DNA from: Alternaria dauci
Lineage: Eukaryota; Ascomycota; Dothideomycetes; Pleosporales; Pleosporaceae
Reading direction: 5' to 3'
Assembly: GCF_042100115.1 (NCBI RefSeq)
Contig: NC_091277.1
Span: 1,674,001-1,738,000, forward strand
Length of the DNA stretch: 64,000 nucleotides
Positions 22,793-34,553 of this stretch are shown one piece after another. The notes beneath the pieces are model-generated. The model worked only from the letters and a program-made list of their open reading frames with translations. It was not told the DNA's origin and searched no databases. The first letter of the stretch is position 1. Every line of letters begins with the position of its first letter. The translations under genes were made by a program, and so were the position numbers.

Positions 22793-24242
22793 TTAGATGA
22801 GGTCTGTCGCCAACGTTAGCAATCGACTTTGAGCTTCTGGGAATACACAGCCACTTACCAGCCACGTTCATGGGCATCTCCTCGATCTGTGTGCTGTAGA
22901 ACTGCTCAATTTCGCGCATCATGCGGACATCGTCGGCGGTGACGAAGTTGATGGCAACACCCTTACGTCCGAAACGTCCACCACGACCGATGCGGTGGAT
23001 GTAGTTCTCGCGGTTGGCGGGCAAGTCGTAGTTGATGACAAGCGAAACCTGCTGGACATCGATACCACGGGCAAGAAGGTCAGTGGCGATGAGGACACGG
23101 GAAGATCCGGAACGGAACTCCTTCATGATGACATCACGCTGTGCCTGGTCCATGTCACCGTGCATGGCGGAGACGGTGAAGTCACGGGCAGTGAGCTTGT
23201 CGGTGAGCCAGTCGACCTTCCTGCGGGTGTTGCAGAAGATGACGGCTTGGGTGATGGTGACAGTCTCGTACAGGTCGGAGAGAGTGTCGAGCTTCCAGTC
23301 CTCCTTCTCAACAGCAATGTAGAACTGCTTGATACCTTCGAGGGTAAGCTCGTCCTTCTTGACAAGGATACGGACGGGGTCGCGCATGAACTTGGTCGTA
23401 ACCTCGAGGACGTCCTGGGGCATGGTAGCAGAGAGAAGGACGACCTGGGTGCTCTGGGGCAGAAGCTGGAAAATGTCGTAGATCTGCTCGGTGAAACCGC
23501 GAGACAGCATCTCGTCGGCCTCGTCGAGGACAAACATCTTCATGTGGTCCGTCTTCAAGACGCGACGCTGGATCATGTCGTGGACACGGCCAGGAGTGCC
23601 GACAACGACCTGGGGACCGTCCTGGAGGGCCTTCATGTCGTCTCGGACGCTGGTGCCACCAATGCAGGCGTGGCACTGGACATCCATGAAGTCACCGATG
23701 GCGACGACGACCTTCTGGATCTGCTGAGCAAGCTCGCGGGTGGGGGCGAGGATAAGCGCCTGGCAGGCCTTGAGGTTGGAGTCGATCTTCTGGAGAGTAG
23801 AGATGGAGAAGGTAGCCGTCTTACCGGTACCGGATTGGGCCTGTGCGATGACATCGTTGCCTGTGGTCTGTCAGTTTTGCTTGTTCCGCTGTGTTGGTGG
23901 TGTGGTGGGGGTGTATGTATGTGTGGGCAAACTCACCCTTGATGACGGGCATGATGGCACGCTGCTGGATGGCAGAGGGGCGCTCGAAACCGTAGGCGTA
24001 GACTCCACGGAGGAGCTCGGCCTTCAGGTTCATGTTGTCGAACGAGTCGGTGATCTCATCGTAGTTGGACTCGATCTGGCCTGCGCGTGGGTTAGCCGGG
24101 GCTCGCAGCATATTTCGCAAACTGAGGGCTATCACCGCCGTCGCTTTCGCAGTGCGGGGCGCGCATTTTTGCGAACAGCGGCGGGGTAGCACTCGGGGAC
24201 AAACTCACCCTCGGGCACATCCTCAAGACCTTTGTCAGCCAT
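22793..24242 (-). CDS. tif1: Translation initiation factor eIF4A, DEAD-box RNA helicase
   Basis: Exons 24209-24242, 23937-24080, 22859-23860 and 22793-22803 give 396 residues, the normal eIF4A length. Introns are 128, 76 and 55 bases. Helicase motifs in order: Q motif with [20 protein letters not shown] (motif I), [20 protein letters not shown] (motif II), SAT (III), FCNTRRK (IV), ARGID (V) and [13 protein letters not shown] (VI). It unwinds 5' leader structure as part of the cap-binding complex eIF4F in the cytoplasm. The last exon is 11 bases and encodes only the end of Asp plus Leu-Ile and the stop; this restores the family C terminus MPMNVADLI. It is divergent from the F-box/JmjC gene. 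Its upstream leader is C/A-rich, as in many strongly expressed fungal genes. Confidence 0.97.
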
Positions 24243-24712
24243 GATTGCGACTTGGTGGAGTGACTACTGGTGCTGGACCGTAGTCGAAGTGTTGCTCGTG
24301 GCGGGGTTAAAGCGGAGGATCCTCTGGATGCCGCCGCGTGTGTGGAAACTTGTCTTGTAAAAACTAGATACCAGATCCTCGTCAAGAGAATCAAACGGGT
24401 ATCTAGGATGGTGTGTGGTATGTGTTGTGTGGTGGATTTGGTGATGGAGGAGTGAGAAGGTGGGCGCTTTTTGGCTTAAGAGGTCGGTCGGCCACAAAAA
24501 ATCTCAGCAGTCGGCTAGTGCTAAAAGCACGCTAGTTCAAAAGCGCCCACGGGCTCCCACCTTGTGCTTCGCCTTCACTTCCACTGGTCCATTCCCACTG
24601 TCAGCCTATGACTCTTCTCTTCCATTTCCAGGGTTTGCCTCTTAGTTCACTCGCAGCCTGGAAAACGTCCGCGTGGAGCAAACACTAATCCGTGGTCCCT
24701 TTTGTTTGTCAA
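24243..24712. promoter_or_regulatory. Divergent promoter region, eIF4A / F-box-JmjC
   Basis: A 470-base gap. On the eIF4A side the leader read on the minus strand is rich in C and A (about 24390-24460), consistent with a strong housekeeping promoter. No TATA box is evident. Confidence 0.45.
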
Positions 24713-26714
24713 ATGGCGCCTGGCATCCTGGACCACCCTGGCATTACAACTGTCGAATCACGGCCGTCGAAAAGAATAAAGACTTCGGTGGCGACAGACG
24801 CCCAAATCGACGACGAAGATGTGGCGGCGGCAACCGCAGTTCCCTCGCATCCTCTGGGTATCAAGCCGGCCGGTAATGCCTTGACAGCGTCGGAGAATAT
24901 CAAATCAAGATGCGGCTTGTTCGCCAGTCTCCCGGATGAACTTTTGAGCCATATTCTTGAGTCATTCGAGGCTGACGTTCTGATACGTCTGGGAAGTACG
25001 TGCCGGGCTCTGTATGCATTCACTCGGCTGGACGAATTATGGCGGGCCTTATTCGTAAGGTGAGTTCCATGGTTGATACACGCAACATCTCGCTTTGCCC
25101 ATCTTTTTTTTCTTCTGTGGTACCCGTATCTCTTGTCATCTCCCAGTCATATATTAAATCAGGCGGTGTACATAGGACGCTGTTCCTTGTAAGCTCTCTC
25201 TACGCGGTATGACTGTGCCAGCACGCCTGATTGTGCATCATTGGCTGTATGTTCGCAAGACAACATGCGCTCGTGGGATCATTTGAGTTTCTGAGTTTCG
25301 CTCTACTGAGATTCAGATCCAAGTATATTGCTCAATTTGGTTCTATATCCTATTGTGGTGTATATGCAAAAACAAATCGTACGCCAGGATTAGCATCCGC
25401 TGTCAAAGCGATACCGTTTACGCAGCAAAGCTTTGCCTGATCTGTACTGCTCATAATATGTCTCCTTCATTTGCTTTTTATCAAACAATATCAGAACAAA
25501 AAATCTACTTTTCTATTGGCAAATGCTAATCATCAAACAGCTCTCCAGCTGAAGACTTTGAATGGCGTGGAACATGGCGAGCAACCTACCTCAAGACGCC
25601 TAGAGAGAACGTCACTGCTATTTCATGCAACAACCTATTCTCGGACACACTTTACCGGCCATTTCAATGCGCACACACAACACTGAATGCGTACGCGCTC
25701 AACATCCCAAAGCACAACGAGATAGCGCGACTCTCGGACCTGACCTACGAAGAGTACGCCGAGACCTGGGTTGACAGGCCCTTCGTACTCACTACACCCG
25801 TCAAGCAATGGCCTGTATATGGTACCTGGACACCAGAATACCTTCTTGAGAAATTCCCGAATACGAAGTTTCGCGCGGAAGCAGTAGACTGGCCCATGAA
25901 GAAGTACATGTCGTATATGCACGACAACGCCGACGAGTCACCGTTGTATCTCTTCGACCGTGCCTTTGCCGAGAAGACCGGTGTAGATGTCACAGCAGCA
26001 CCGCATTCCAATGAGGCGGCATACTGGAGCCCAACGTGCTTCGGCGACGACCTTTTCAGTGTCCTCGGCGAGCATCGTCCCGACTGCCGATGGATGATCA
26101 TGGGTCCCAAGCGCAGCGGCTCTACATTCCATAAAGACCCCAATGCCACTTCAGCTTGGAACGCTGTCCTCACTGGCAGCAAGTACTGGCTCATGTTTCC
26201 CGCTGGCCCAGGCATCGAACCTCCACCGGGTGTCATCGTCAGTGACGACCAGTCCGAGATCACCTCTCCGCTCAGCATTGCCGAATACATGCTCACCTTC
26301 CACGAGCTCGCACGCCGAACGCCTGGCTGCAAAGAAGGAATCTGTTATGCCGGTGAAGTCCTCCACGTACCGTCCGGCTGGTTCCACCTCGTCCTCAACC
26401 TCGAAGATAGCCTCGCGCTCACGCAAAACTTTGTGCCGCGAAAGAAATTGCCGGACGTACTGGGCTTCCTGCGCGATCAGAGGGGCGAAGTTAGTGGGTT
26501 CAAGGAGGATGTTTGTGATCGTGCTTATGAGCTTTTCGTAGAGAGACTACAGGAGCAACATCCTGAGTTGTTGGAGGAAGGCCTTGCGGAGCTGGAACGA
26601 AAAGGCAAGAAAAGTAAAGGCAAGTGGGAGCAGTTGACCAAAGGAGACGAAGAGGAAGACGTAGGATTCAGCTTTGGATTTGGAGGTGATGATGACGATG
26701 CTGATATCCCGTGA
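24713..26714 (+). CDS. F-box and JmjC-domain protein (JMJD6-like oxygenase)
   Basis: Exons 24713-25059 and 25541-26714 give 506 residues. A basic patch RPSKRIK (about 17-23) may be a nuclear signal. An F-box covers about 71-114 (LFASLPDELLSHILESFEADVLIRLGSTCRAL in part). The JmjC fold in exon 2 has the Fe(II) ligands H313 and D315 in STFHKDPN and H398 in VPSGWFHLVLNL, close to the JMJD6 pattern of Fe(II)/2-oxoglutarate oxygenases. The tail is Glu/Lys- and Asp-rich. The likely role is a hydroxylase or demethylase linked to an SCF ubiquitin ligase; the target is unknown. The single intron is 481 bases, far longer than any other here; the acceptor at 25540 (after a GCTAAT branch) is the one that keeps SPAEDFEWRGTWRATY in frame. 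Confidence 0.87.
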
Positions 26715-26920
26715 GTGTTGCACCGTTCGGACGAGCTGCTGCTTGATATTGTACATATGCAAGGCATGATACCATTACAAAAACGCAGGTGGCACATTGG
26801 CAACGTGTTGTTCATACAAATCTGATTTTGTAAACTGTGCTTTCCCGTGGGTATCATCTAATCATAAGGCCGTAATCATAAACGCAATATCTTATCTCAT
26901 CCTCCCCATTCTACACCAGC

Positions 26921-28066
26921 TCACTTTGCGTGGCTGATGATCTCCGCGTACATGTCTTCAGGTATCTTGCCAGCGAAGCTCATAGCCACGCCTACGATCT
27001 TTTGAGCATTCAGGCCAGGCAGATTACGTAGAATAGTGTTGGGACTATGAACGTGTAAGTAATGTTGCAGGACAATCCGAAGAGTACGCTCACCTTGGGC
27101 TGTTTAAAATGTCACCTCGAATAAGGACCAACTGAGCCACGATGCACAGAATATTCAGATGCGGTCCGTACGCGAACAGGAAGTCCCAAAGCTGCAAAAC
27201 CTCGGGTAGTGGCGGCGTGCATGCGCACATAGTAAGCACGGACGCGAAAGCATAGATCTTGGCTTCCATGTGGTGTGCCATGAGATGACCATACAGCTTA
27301 GGATCGACAACCTCGAGCACTCTGTCTACGAGCGCGAGACCTTTGTGCACACCTTCCATTGACCCTCTCACGTAACCCGGGCACTCGTACGTGATGAGTC
27401 GCTCGAAGCCTGTGAAAGCCTCGACTTCGCTCCTTGCCGCGTACAGGAACGGACCACAGAGCACATTCATTCCCTGCACGTATCCAATTTGCTCAGCGTC
27501 GTTTGTAGTAGACGCTTCTGTACGGGTACCCGCAGTCAGGGAAGGGCGCGACATCATCGAGGTATCTGGACTACCGCCGAACTCGGACAATGTGGGTGGA
27601 GACTGCCAGCCATTGACGCGTGCCTCGTGTGCATCGTTCAGCCTCCACGCGACCGCGTTGAGCACACGCGTGATGCTGTTCTGGGTGACGCGTCTTCGAA
27701 AGAGAGGATCGCCTTGGAATGTGCGGAAGGTATCATTTTGGATTTTGGCGTGCGCTGGAGAGGCGCCTTGTCGGACAAGGTCGAGGTACACGTCGGTCTT
27801 GAGAGGAGGCGCGTTGAGGAGGATGAGCCAGATGTATATGCGTAGCTCTGACTAAGTCAATGCGAAGTCAGCATTTAGAACCCATTTAGCAATTCTGGGT
27901 GCGCCCATGCGCAATGTAATCGCATGGGGTATTGTGGGGAACGTACCATGCCCTCGCTGTTGGCGGGTATGCCTTTTGTCAAGATTGTGTACCGCAGTTC
28001 CTGAAGGCCTTCCTCTGGACTACTCGCAGAGGCCCCTTTCAGAAGTAACATGTCCAAGTTCGTCAT
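26921..28066 (-). CDS. BUB2: Bub2-like TBC GTPase-activating protein (spindle position checkpoint)
   Basis: Exons 27947-28066, 27094-27851 and 26921-27044 give 333 residues. The TBC domain shows the arginine-finger motif IQNDTFRTF and the glutamine-finger motif YVQGMNVL, followed by YGHLMAHHMEAKIYAF and LWDFLFAYGPHLN. With Bfa1, Bub2 stimulates GTP hydrolysis by Tem1 at spindle pole bodies and so holds back mitotic exit or septation. A Ser/Thr/Pro-rich insertion (about residues 105-145) is larger than in yeast (306 residues). The start at 28066 gives MTNLDMLLLKG; the upstream frame to 28090 has no ATG and could be 5' leader next to an acceptor-like CAG. Introns are 95 and 49 bases. It converges on the F-box/JmjC gene. 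Confidence 0.9.
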
Positions 28067-28658
28067 TCTGGGTAGCTGCTCGAGAAACACTGGATTTGTG
28101 AGCGAAGGGAAATCTAGACGAGTGTCTCCCCCGGGCTGAACTCTCCGCGTTGCGGTCTGCCCTGGCGCCTTGGCACTTCAATACGTCTGCGGCCCCACTC
28201 CTTCCGTTGGCGTCCACTTCACTATCATTCAATTGCCCAAAACTTACGACATACCTGTATCACGACTAACTCATTGAATTCATGGAAGGAGGGGTATTCA
28301 ATGTCAACCTGTATATTTGTCCGTGTGATTCCCATGTCTACCTAGGTATTCCAGTCCACAACTGTTTGACAGACGTGGTGAGCGGTGGGCATGGAAGCAA
28401 GCATAGTTGAGTAGAGGATCTTGTTTGAAAGATCGTGTTACTACAGTCATATCGTTTCGTCATAATATACACCCATTAAGCCTCTAGAACGCCGTGAAAC
28501 ATTATGTACAAGTGGAGGTGTAACGCTATGAACCCTTTCCATCATATCTTATCTCCTCCTGATAGATGAAGTTGATGTCTTCTTGTCATAGTTCTTTGTG
28601 ATTGAACTAGTCGTCTTAGAATCTATGCTTATAGTAGCCGAGGACGAAGTGACCCTAG
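28067..28658. other. Intergenic, 592 bases
   Basis: This contains the BUB2 promoter and the 3' region of the multicopper oxidase gene. No other feature is recognised. Confidence 0.5.
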
Positions 28659-30453
28659 CTACAGACCGAGCGAAGTGGCTGTTGGCAGTGCTTCAGAAGA
28701 AGCTGGTCTAGTGCTAGTGACGAACGTGCGAGGTACCTTCCCTCTATTGGCCCAATATTCTGCAAGAGCTTCTTCTAGCTTCTCAGGTTCAGTGTATGCT
28801 TCCGTAGCTTCGAACTCAGCACACTTCTCGTAAATATGCTCTTCCTCGTTGTCATGGTCATTGATATCCTTGGATCGGTACCTCTCCTCCATCGGGTCGA
28901 TCAATTTGGTTGTTTCGGGGTAGCCAAAGTCAGCGAGACTGGTGACATTGAAAGCAGCCATCATATCGTGATCTTCGTGGATAAGGTTGTGGCAATGGAA
29001 CATGTATACACCATCATAAGGAGCATACCGCGCGATGACTGTGACCTTTTCGTTCACACCGAGCAGAACGACATCCTTCAATGCCTCTTTCTCGTAGTCC
29101 AGAACGCTTCGCCTGCCGCCAGTACGTGTGAGGATCTGGAAATCGACAAGATGGATGTGAACGGGATGGCTCGAGCCTCTGGCTGAGTTTTCAAACTCCC
29201 AAACTTCAACTGCGCCGCGCTGTGGCTTGGCAAGGATGCGGTTGTGGGCATCAGCGAAAGTAGCACCGTTGACTGTCCATTGCCCATTAGCACGTCCAAA
29301 CTTGAAGCTCCTATCGATGCCACTCTTCTTGGGTGGAAATGGTACTGTGCGCAGAGACCCTGGGAGAGCGCCATTGCCGGCTGTGTTTGAAATGGATGTC
29401 CCTACGACAAATTGCATAACTTTATCAGTGCTGTTGTAGTCGTCGTCTGTCTGAACGTCACGAGCGTTCTTCATTGTCACGTTCTTTCCAGTATAGGCGC
29501 TGAAGTCGACCACGATCTCCCAGCGTTCGGCCATTGAGATTTCGAGGTTGTCGCTTTGCACAGGTTTTGTCATGAGACCAGTGTCCGCGCCAATGACGTG
29601 GAAGGAAACCTTTTCGGCTACTGGGTCCTCGAGACTGAGCTTGAACGCACGGCTGATGGCTGTGTTGAGTATCCTGAAGCGGTACTTGCGGGGCTCAACC
29701 TTCATGTACGGCCATGGTTGACCGTTGACGTGGATGACGTCGCCCCAGAGCGAATCGGTCTCATCTTTGGGGTCAAATAGTGTGCCATCGCTGTTGTACT
29801 GCTTTGATGCTAAAGCTAGGGGAACATCATATGCGCCCGAAGGAAGTTCCAATGCGTCCTCGGCAGGGTCGTGAAGGATATAGAAGCCTGCCTGTCCGAA
29901 GTAGGCATTCTCTGCTGTATGATGGATGGCATGGTCGTGGTACCACAATGTTCGTGCACTTTGCTTGTTCGGGTAGTCTGAGGGATATCAGTATCATGTG
30001 ATACAATTATGCTGTTCGGTGGTGCTTACAGTAGTCTTTGTATTGACCAGGCTTAGTAGTGTCTTCTGCCCAACCATCAAAAGGCGCACGGCTATAAGCA
30101 CCGTGGAGGTGCACTGAGAGATCTCTGTCGCCATGGTTCTTAAAACGAACAATGGCTTCTCGACCTTTCTGCATTCTGAAAGTAGGTCCAGGTGACACTC
30201 CATCGTACCCAACGAGTCTAGCAGGCTTCAGCCCACGATAGACTTGTTGTGTGAAAGGCTTCACATCAACCTCGTAGAAGTCGATCTGATTCCCTGTAGT
30301 CTTGTTCGTGTAAGTGTACGACACAGCCTTATCCTTGGGTATGGGAAGCTCATTTTGGAAGATCTCCTTGTATACAGGACTAACCCAAGCGTCGCTGGCC
30401 AATACTTGGGATGCCAGGATGGTCGCAACTCCAACCGAAAGATAATTTTTCAT
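28659..30453 (-). CDS. Secreted multicopper oxidase (bilirubin oxidase/CotA-like)
   Basis: Exons 30030-30453 and 28659-29977, with a 52-base intron, give 580 residues. A signal peptide (residues 1 to about 19, cleavage after VLA) indicates secretion. All four copper motifs are present: HLHG (115-118), WYHDHAIH (153-160), HPVHIH (412-417) and HCHNLIHEDHDMM (469-481). The last one carries the type 1 Cys-His pair and a Met axial ligand, which fits bilirubin-oxidase or spore-coat-type enzymes rather than classical laccases. It oxidises phenols, bilirubin-like pigments or metals with reduction of O2 to water. Several N-glycosylation sites (for example NKT and NVT) are present. The C-terminal tail is Ser/Thr/Glu-rich. 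It could act in pigment (melanin) formation or lignin attack (inference). Confidence 0.93.
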
Positions 30454-30541
30454 GGCGTACAGACAGCGGATAGGGTAAGGTGATGAGCAAGTATGCGTGA
30501 ACTGGGCTGATGCTCCCTTGAGCACGAACGTCTTGAATGTC

Positions 30542-30547
30542 TTTATA
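30542..30547 (-). promoter_or_regulatory. Possible TATA box of the multicopper oxidase gene
   Basis: TATAAA read on the minus strand, about 90 bases upstream of the ATG at 30453. Position and sequence fit a core promoter, but no transcript start is known. Confidence 0.45.
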
Positions 30548-31770
30548 TTCCCGCAGCTCGCCATGTACAAGAGCTAAACGGCCTTGCATGCGCCTACCTT
30601 GAAGTTGTTCAGCCACTTCAAAGACCGCACCGTCCCTGATCGTGTCAAGTCCATCTCTACAAAGATGCCAGGTCGCCATGTGAAGCCTATGAGCAGCATG
30701 AGACGCCACTCGGTGTTTTCGCTAATACCGTCTGGACGTGTCGACACTCGCATCGTTTCCGTACGCTTCGAACTACTTCTTAGAAGAACCGGAAATGCGG
30801 TATCTATGCCCAGATAGGGTTTCAGAGACTCGGCATAAGCAAGGGCTAGACGATAAACGGAAGCTGGCGAGGCCGTGATGATGCAAGATTCTAGGTCCAT
30901 GCTTTACTTCTCGAGTGCAGAAGCGACTTGACCTCAAGTACCGAGTTGTGCATATGTAACGTTGAGCTCGATTTTGAATTCGGTAAATATTCTCGACAAG
31001 TAACCACTCCTTGCTCTTATTCAACACTTGACACAAATTATGGGGATCTGACAAGAGATCAACCATCTGCGAGTTCTGTTCTGTCCCGGAAAGACCGGTT
31101 TTCCTTTTAGGGCGAAGCGGTCTCAACTTGGAATGGCTGATGCGTAGCCAGAAAAGTCTTCGTCAGTATCTAGCGTTCTACATAACTAGGTGCACGCCTA
31201 GATACGAGCGGTCAAAACAATTCAGAGCCTGTATCGAAACAACCATAGAAGCCTTGCCGTGCTAGAGTTGAACAGTGTTGTTAGCACTAGAGCATGCATG
31301 AGCTATGAGCCACTACTACTAGGTCACAATGGCATGCTGAAGACCGGTAAGTTTGGCAAGTTAATCTGGGGGTCCAGTGAGTCCAAGAATAGCAAAGATG
31401 AACCCGAGGGGTTGGAAGCGGATGTTCGCCATTGCGCAGACACTGTTTCTGTTCGTCGTAGACGGAGAATTGTGAAGGGGAAGCTGCGGGAAGAGCGGTC
31501 TGGATTGTGCTCTTGCTTGGATCGACGCTAGTTTAGCTCCTGTTAGCCTTGGCGTGGAGATTTGTTCAGCCTGTCAGTTGAAGCCCTCGACGCCACGACG
31601 CCACGCTCAACAGCTCGACCTCAGCTAGCTCATAACGAGAGTGTAGAATTGCCTTTAGGTCTTCCAGAGGAGGCCTAGTTTGTATGGTAACGGTCATTAG
31701 TTCGTGCTTCGAAGAATGGTTTGACTGAATAGCTTTGGCTTTGTTTCGCTGGAGCTCGCCTAGGTCATCG

Positions 31771-31790
31771 TGGTACCGTGGTACCGTGGT
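31771..31790. repeat. Short direct repeat GTGGTACC
   Basis: The 8-base unit GTGGTACC is followed at once by an overlapping partial copy (GTGGTACCGTGGTACCGTGG). It is too short to assign a function. Confidence 0.4.
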
Positions 31791-32984
31791 TGTCGTGATA
31801 TCGACAACTCAAAATCCTCGTGAGCTATACGAGCCTCGCAATCGATTCCGTACTGAGCCTTTCTTTGGCACAGTCTCGGAGCGTATCTACATAGTATGGA
31901 AGGCTTTTGGCTAATTCTTGCTCCAGCCGCGTGCCCTTGCGCAACCCCGCGCCGTCACATGGACACGAGAGAACCTTAAGATCACACTGAGTCGAGGTCT
32001 TATTGTGACAGCATACACCGGCCTTAGCCAGCATCCTCTAGTAACTCTACAGGTCTTTTCCGAAGCAGCTTTCTATATTCTTCGCTGGGCCAGTGGCACA
32101 CTGACGTCTACTCTGTATACACACCTCGCACGTCGTCTTTACCATTTCCCTGTCGCTTTGCTGTCTTTGCGCTGCCACCACTCTGAGTCCTACAAGCTGA
32201 GGCTGTCGATATGCAGTGTTGAGAGGCTAGACCCGCCCATATCTGACCTTTGCAGAACTTGTCCATTGTGGTATTTCCGCTGCTGTCCGAGGGTACCGCC
32301 TCATCCAATCTTGGCTTGCAGGACGCCAGAGCCGCAGACCCAGACGCGACAGCTCAGCTTCCACTAGAGGTATGGAATACGAACAGTCTCAGCTGCGGCC
32401 TCCGCTGCTTCTGCAGTGCCGTATCAGATGACCTGTTTAGTTTTCGGTGCTCCCGCTTTCAAAGTGGTGTCGTATCCGTCTCTTCAACAACATCTCAGTC
32501 TGCGAGAATCTTCATTTCTTTTGGTGATGACATTTTTTAGTATACAACGTGAACTATGTAACGATGCACGACTGACATCCTCGAGGTGGCGCCTAAGGCT
32601 GATTGGCAGAGATCAATATCATTGTCTAGTTTTGGCAAAGCCATATGTTTTGCATTTGACGAAAACATGTTGCACGACCGTGGTCTTATTCAAATGATAA
32701 ACGTGCTGGTAAAAGACGCAAGCACAACACTGTTGAAAGACACTGTGATAAATCGCGGTAAAGGTGTGTTTCCCAAACACCTGGTTTCACTGTATGCAGC
32801 TGTATATGGCCGTGGTCTTAGTGTAAGCGTTAGGGCATGTGAAGACCAAGAACACATTTGACGGGGTCGTGTACTTTAGTTGATAGAGAATAATATCACT
32901 GCATGAAGCCCATGCTTTCGCACCCAGCAATCTGTAGCACGATCATCGGTTGCCTTGTATATCGGCACAATATCAAGAACATAT

Positions 32985-33887
32985 CTACCTCATAAAAACT
33001 TCACCCTCCCAAACCCCATACTCAATCTTCCCTCCATCCAGCTTTCCCCTCTCCTCGTTAACCCACCCCTGCACCAGCATAACAGCATGCTCCCTAATCA
33101 GCGTCTTCCCTTCTTCGTCAACCAGCAAAACCAATACCATCCACTCTCCACGCCCATCTTTGCTGATCAACGGATGATAATCCGGTTGCGCGTCCTCGCC
33201 AGACCATCGGTACAATGAAGAGTACGGCTTGAGAGCCGGAGGCACGGCGGTCTTGATGAGATTGAATAGTGAGGACTGAAGGGCCTTCGGGACAGCATCG
33301 ACATCCATCGCCGTAGTACCCTGCGGTAAATCCACATGCACAGCGACCAAGACAGACTTTGGCGCAACACCACCTCTCGTAGTGAGATGCGTCGGCAAAG
33401 CTTGAAACGAAGTCTCTGTCGTCGTCGCCGGCGATCCAATCTCTTCATATACCGCAAACTTGGCATCCGCAATGTTAAACACCATCGCTTCTCCCTCAGC
33501 ATCATCCTGGAACCCCACGCCCTCCTCCCCCTTCTCCAGATCCCTCGTCTTCTCCAAATTCAGTTTCCGACTAACCTCGTTGTAGGCATCTGTCTTCAGG
33601 TATCCGATATCAGACACAACACAAGTGTACATGTACTTTGGTAGAGGTCCCTCCTTCTCGTTATGAGTGTACTTGTCATCGCTATCTGGAGCGCAGAAAC
33701 GCAGAGCATATGTGGCTTGGCCGGAACCGGAATCGGGTACGTCGAGCAAGTCTCTGAAATGCAGTTTGGTCCAGCGGAAGAAGGTACCGGCGTTGGATGG
33801 GGTGGGGTCGTGGAGTCGAGGATGGACAAGAAGGAGGCCTCGCTTGTTGTGCTGGGATAGCGAGGGAGCCGAGGTTGCGGAAGGCAT
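32985..33887 (-). CDS. Conserved hypothetical protein, EthD-like dimeric barrel N terminus
   Basis: Single exon, 300 residues. The N-terminal part (RGLLLVHPRLHDP, then a Trp-containing helix and HFRDLLDVPDSG) resembles the dimeric alpha-beta barrel (EthD-like) pattern in which GLLxV begins strand 1 and a conserved His-x-x-Asp follows. A second half has a similar layout (KSVLVAVHVDLPQGTTAMD, and EWMVLVLLVDEEG), so the protein may contain two such barrels. There is no signal peptide or membrane segment. The function is unknown; family members include small ring-cleavage or decarboxylation-type enzymes. It stands alone beside a 2.5 kb gap. The fold assignment is tentative. Confidence 0.7.
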   Translation of the reverse strand: MPSATSAPSLSQHNKRGLLLVHPRLHDPTPSNAGTFFRWTKLHFRDLLDVPDSGSGQATYALRFCAPDSDDKYTHNEKEGPLPKYMYTCVVSDIGYLKTDAYNEVSRKLNLEKTRDLEKGEEGVGFQDDAEGEAMVFNIADAKFAVYEEIGSPATTTETSFQALPTHLTTRGGVAPKSVLVAVHVDLPQGTTAMDVDAVPKALQSSLFNLIKTAVPPALKPYSSLYRWSGEDAQPDYHPLISKDGRGEWMVLVLLVDEEGKTLIREHAVMLVQGWVNEERGKLDGGKIEYGVWEGEVFMR

Positions 33888-34553
33888 TTTTTCGAGTCTT
33901 GCATATAATTGCGATGGAGGAGCTACTACTACAGTCCTAAATGAATTTGGATATTGCCGAGGGTATATGTGCGTTCAGCTGGCTTTTTTTCCCCGCCTGT
34001 CCGCTGTGCGTCCTCGGACGGCAATGGCGTGGAGTCCCGGGGTTGCAGCTGAAAGAGCAACCCGACCTGCATACAAAAAAGCAAAACGATCGAGCTAGGT
34101 TCAAGCTTAGCCCTCGAGACGTGCATACTGGTCAGAATATGAGGCTTGGAGATGTGCCGGAAGTAAGCTCAAGTTGGTAGTATTAGACGCCGCAGACTGC
34201 TTACCCACATACGTCGGGGCTACACTATCTGAAAAGCTGATTCGTTTCAAACACAAAGCAGATGGACGGCCTCGACAGATAAGCCTCTAATCTTGTGACG
34301 CGGAATTTACATCGCGCTCTCCTTTCCTCCACTGATATCCAGCCTCCAGTCTCACTTCCCCAACCCATCCAATCTGAGGTATACCATCGTACAGTGAAAG
34401 CAAGCACCGCGACACCCATTGTCTTGATGCTGATGCCGCCATGGCAAACTCCAGTACCCCAAACTCGCCAAAAACAACACAAATATATCCCTATAGTACC
34501 AGTGAATTGAACCGCTTCTCTTCTCAATATGTCTTCCACCTGTCGCCGGATTT
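33888..34553. other. Intergenic, 666 bases
   Basis: This is the promoter of the EthD-like gene and the 3' region of the RSC4-like gene. A 236-base part around 34250-34550 is covered by overlapping short frames only. Nothing is called. Confidence 0.45.

Larger units (their letters stand above)
30454..32984. other. Gene-free gap, 2531 bases
   Basis: This contains the multicopper oxidase promoter and further DNA without a supported gene. Open frames of 90-150 codons (for example 30574-30900 minus and 31918-32367 plus) lack family motifs, and I do not call them. A short tandem repeat lies at 31771-31790. Confidence 0.4.

Noticed and set aside
22995..23942. 315-codon open frame on the plus strand
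   Set aside because: It is antisense to the eIF4A coding exons and follows the third-base pattern of the real gene; its sequence has no motif.
30574..30900. 108-codon frame on the minus strand upstream of the multicopper oxidase
   Set aside because: No motif or signal; it overlaps the likely promoter area.
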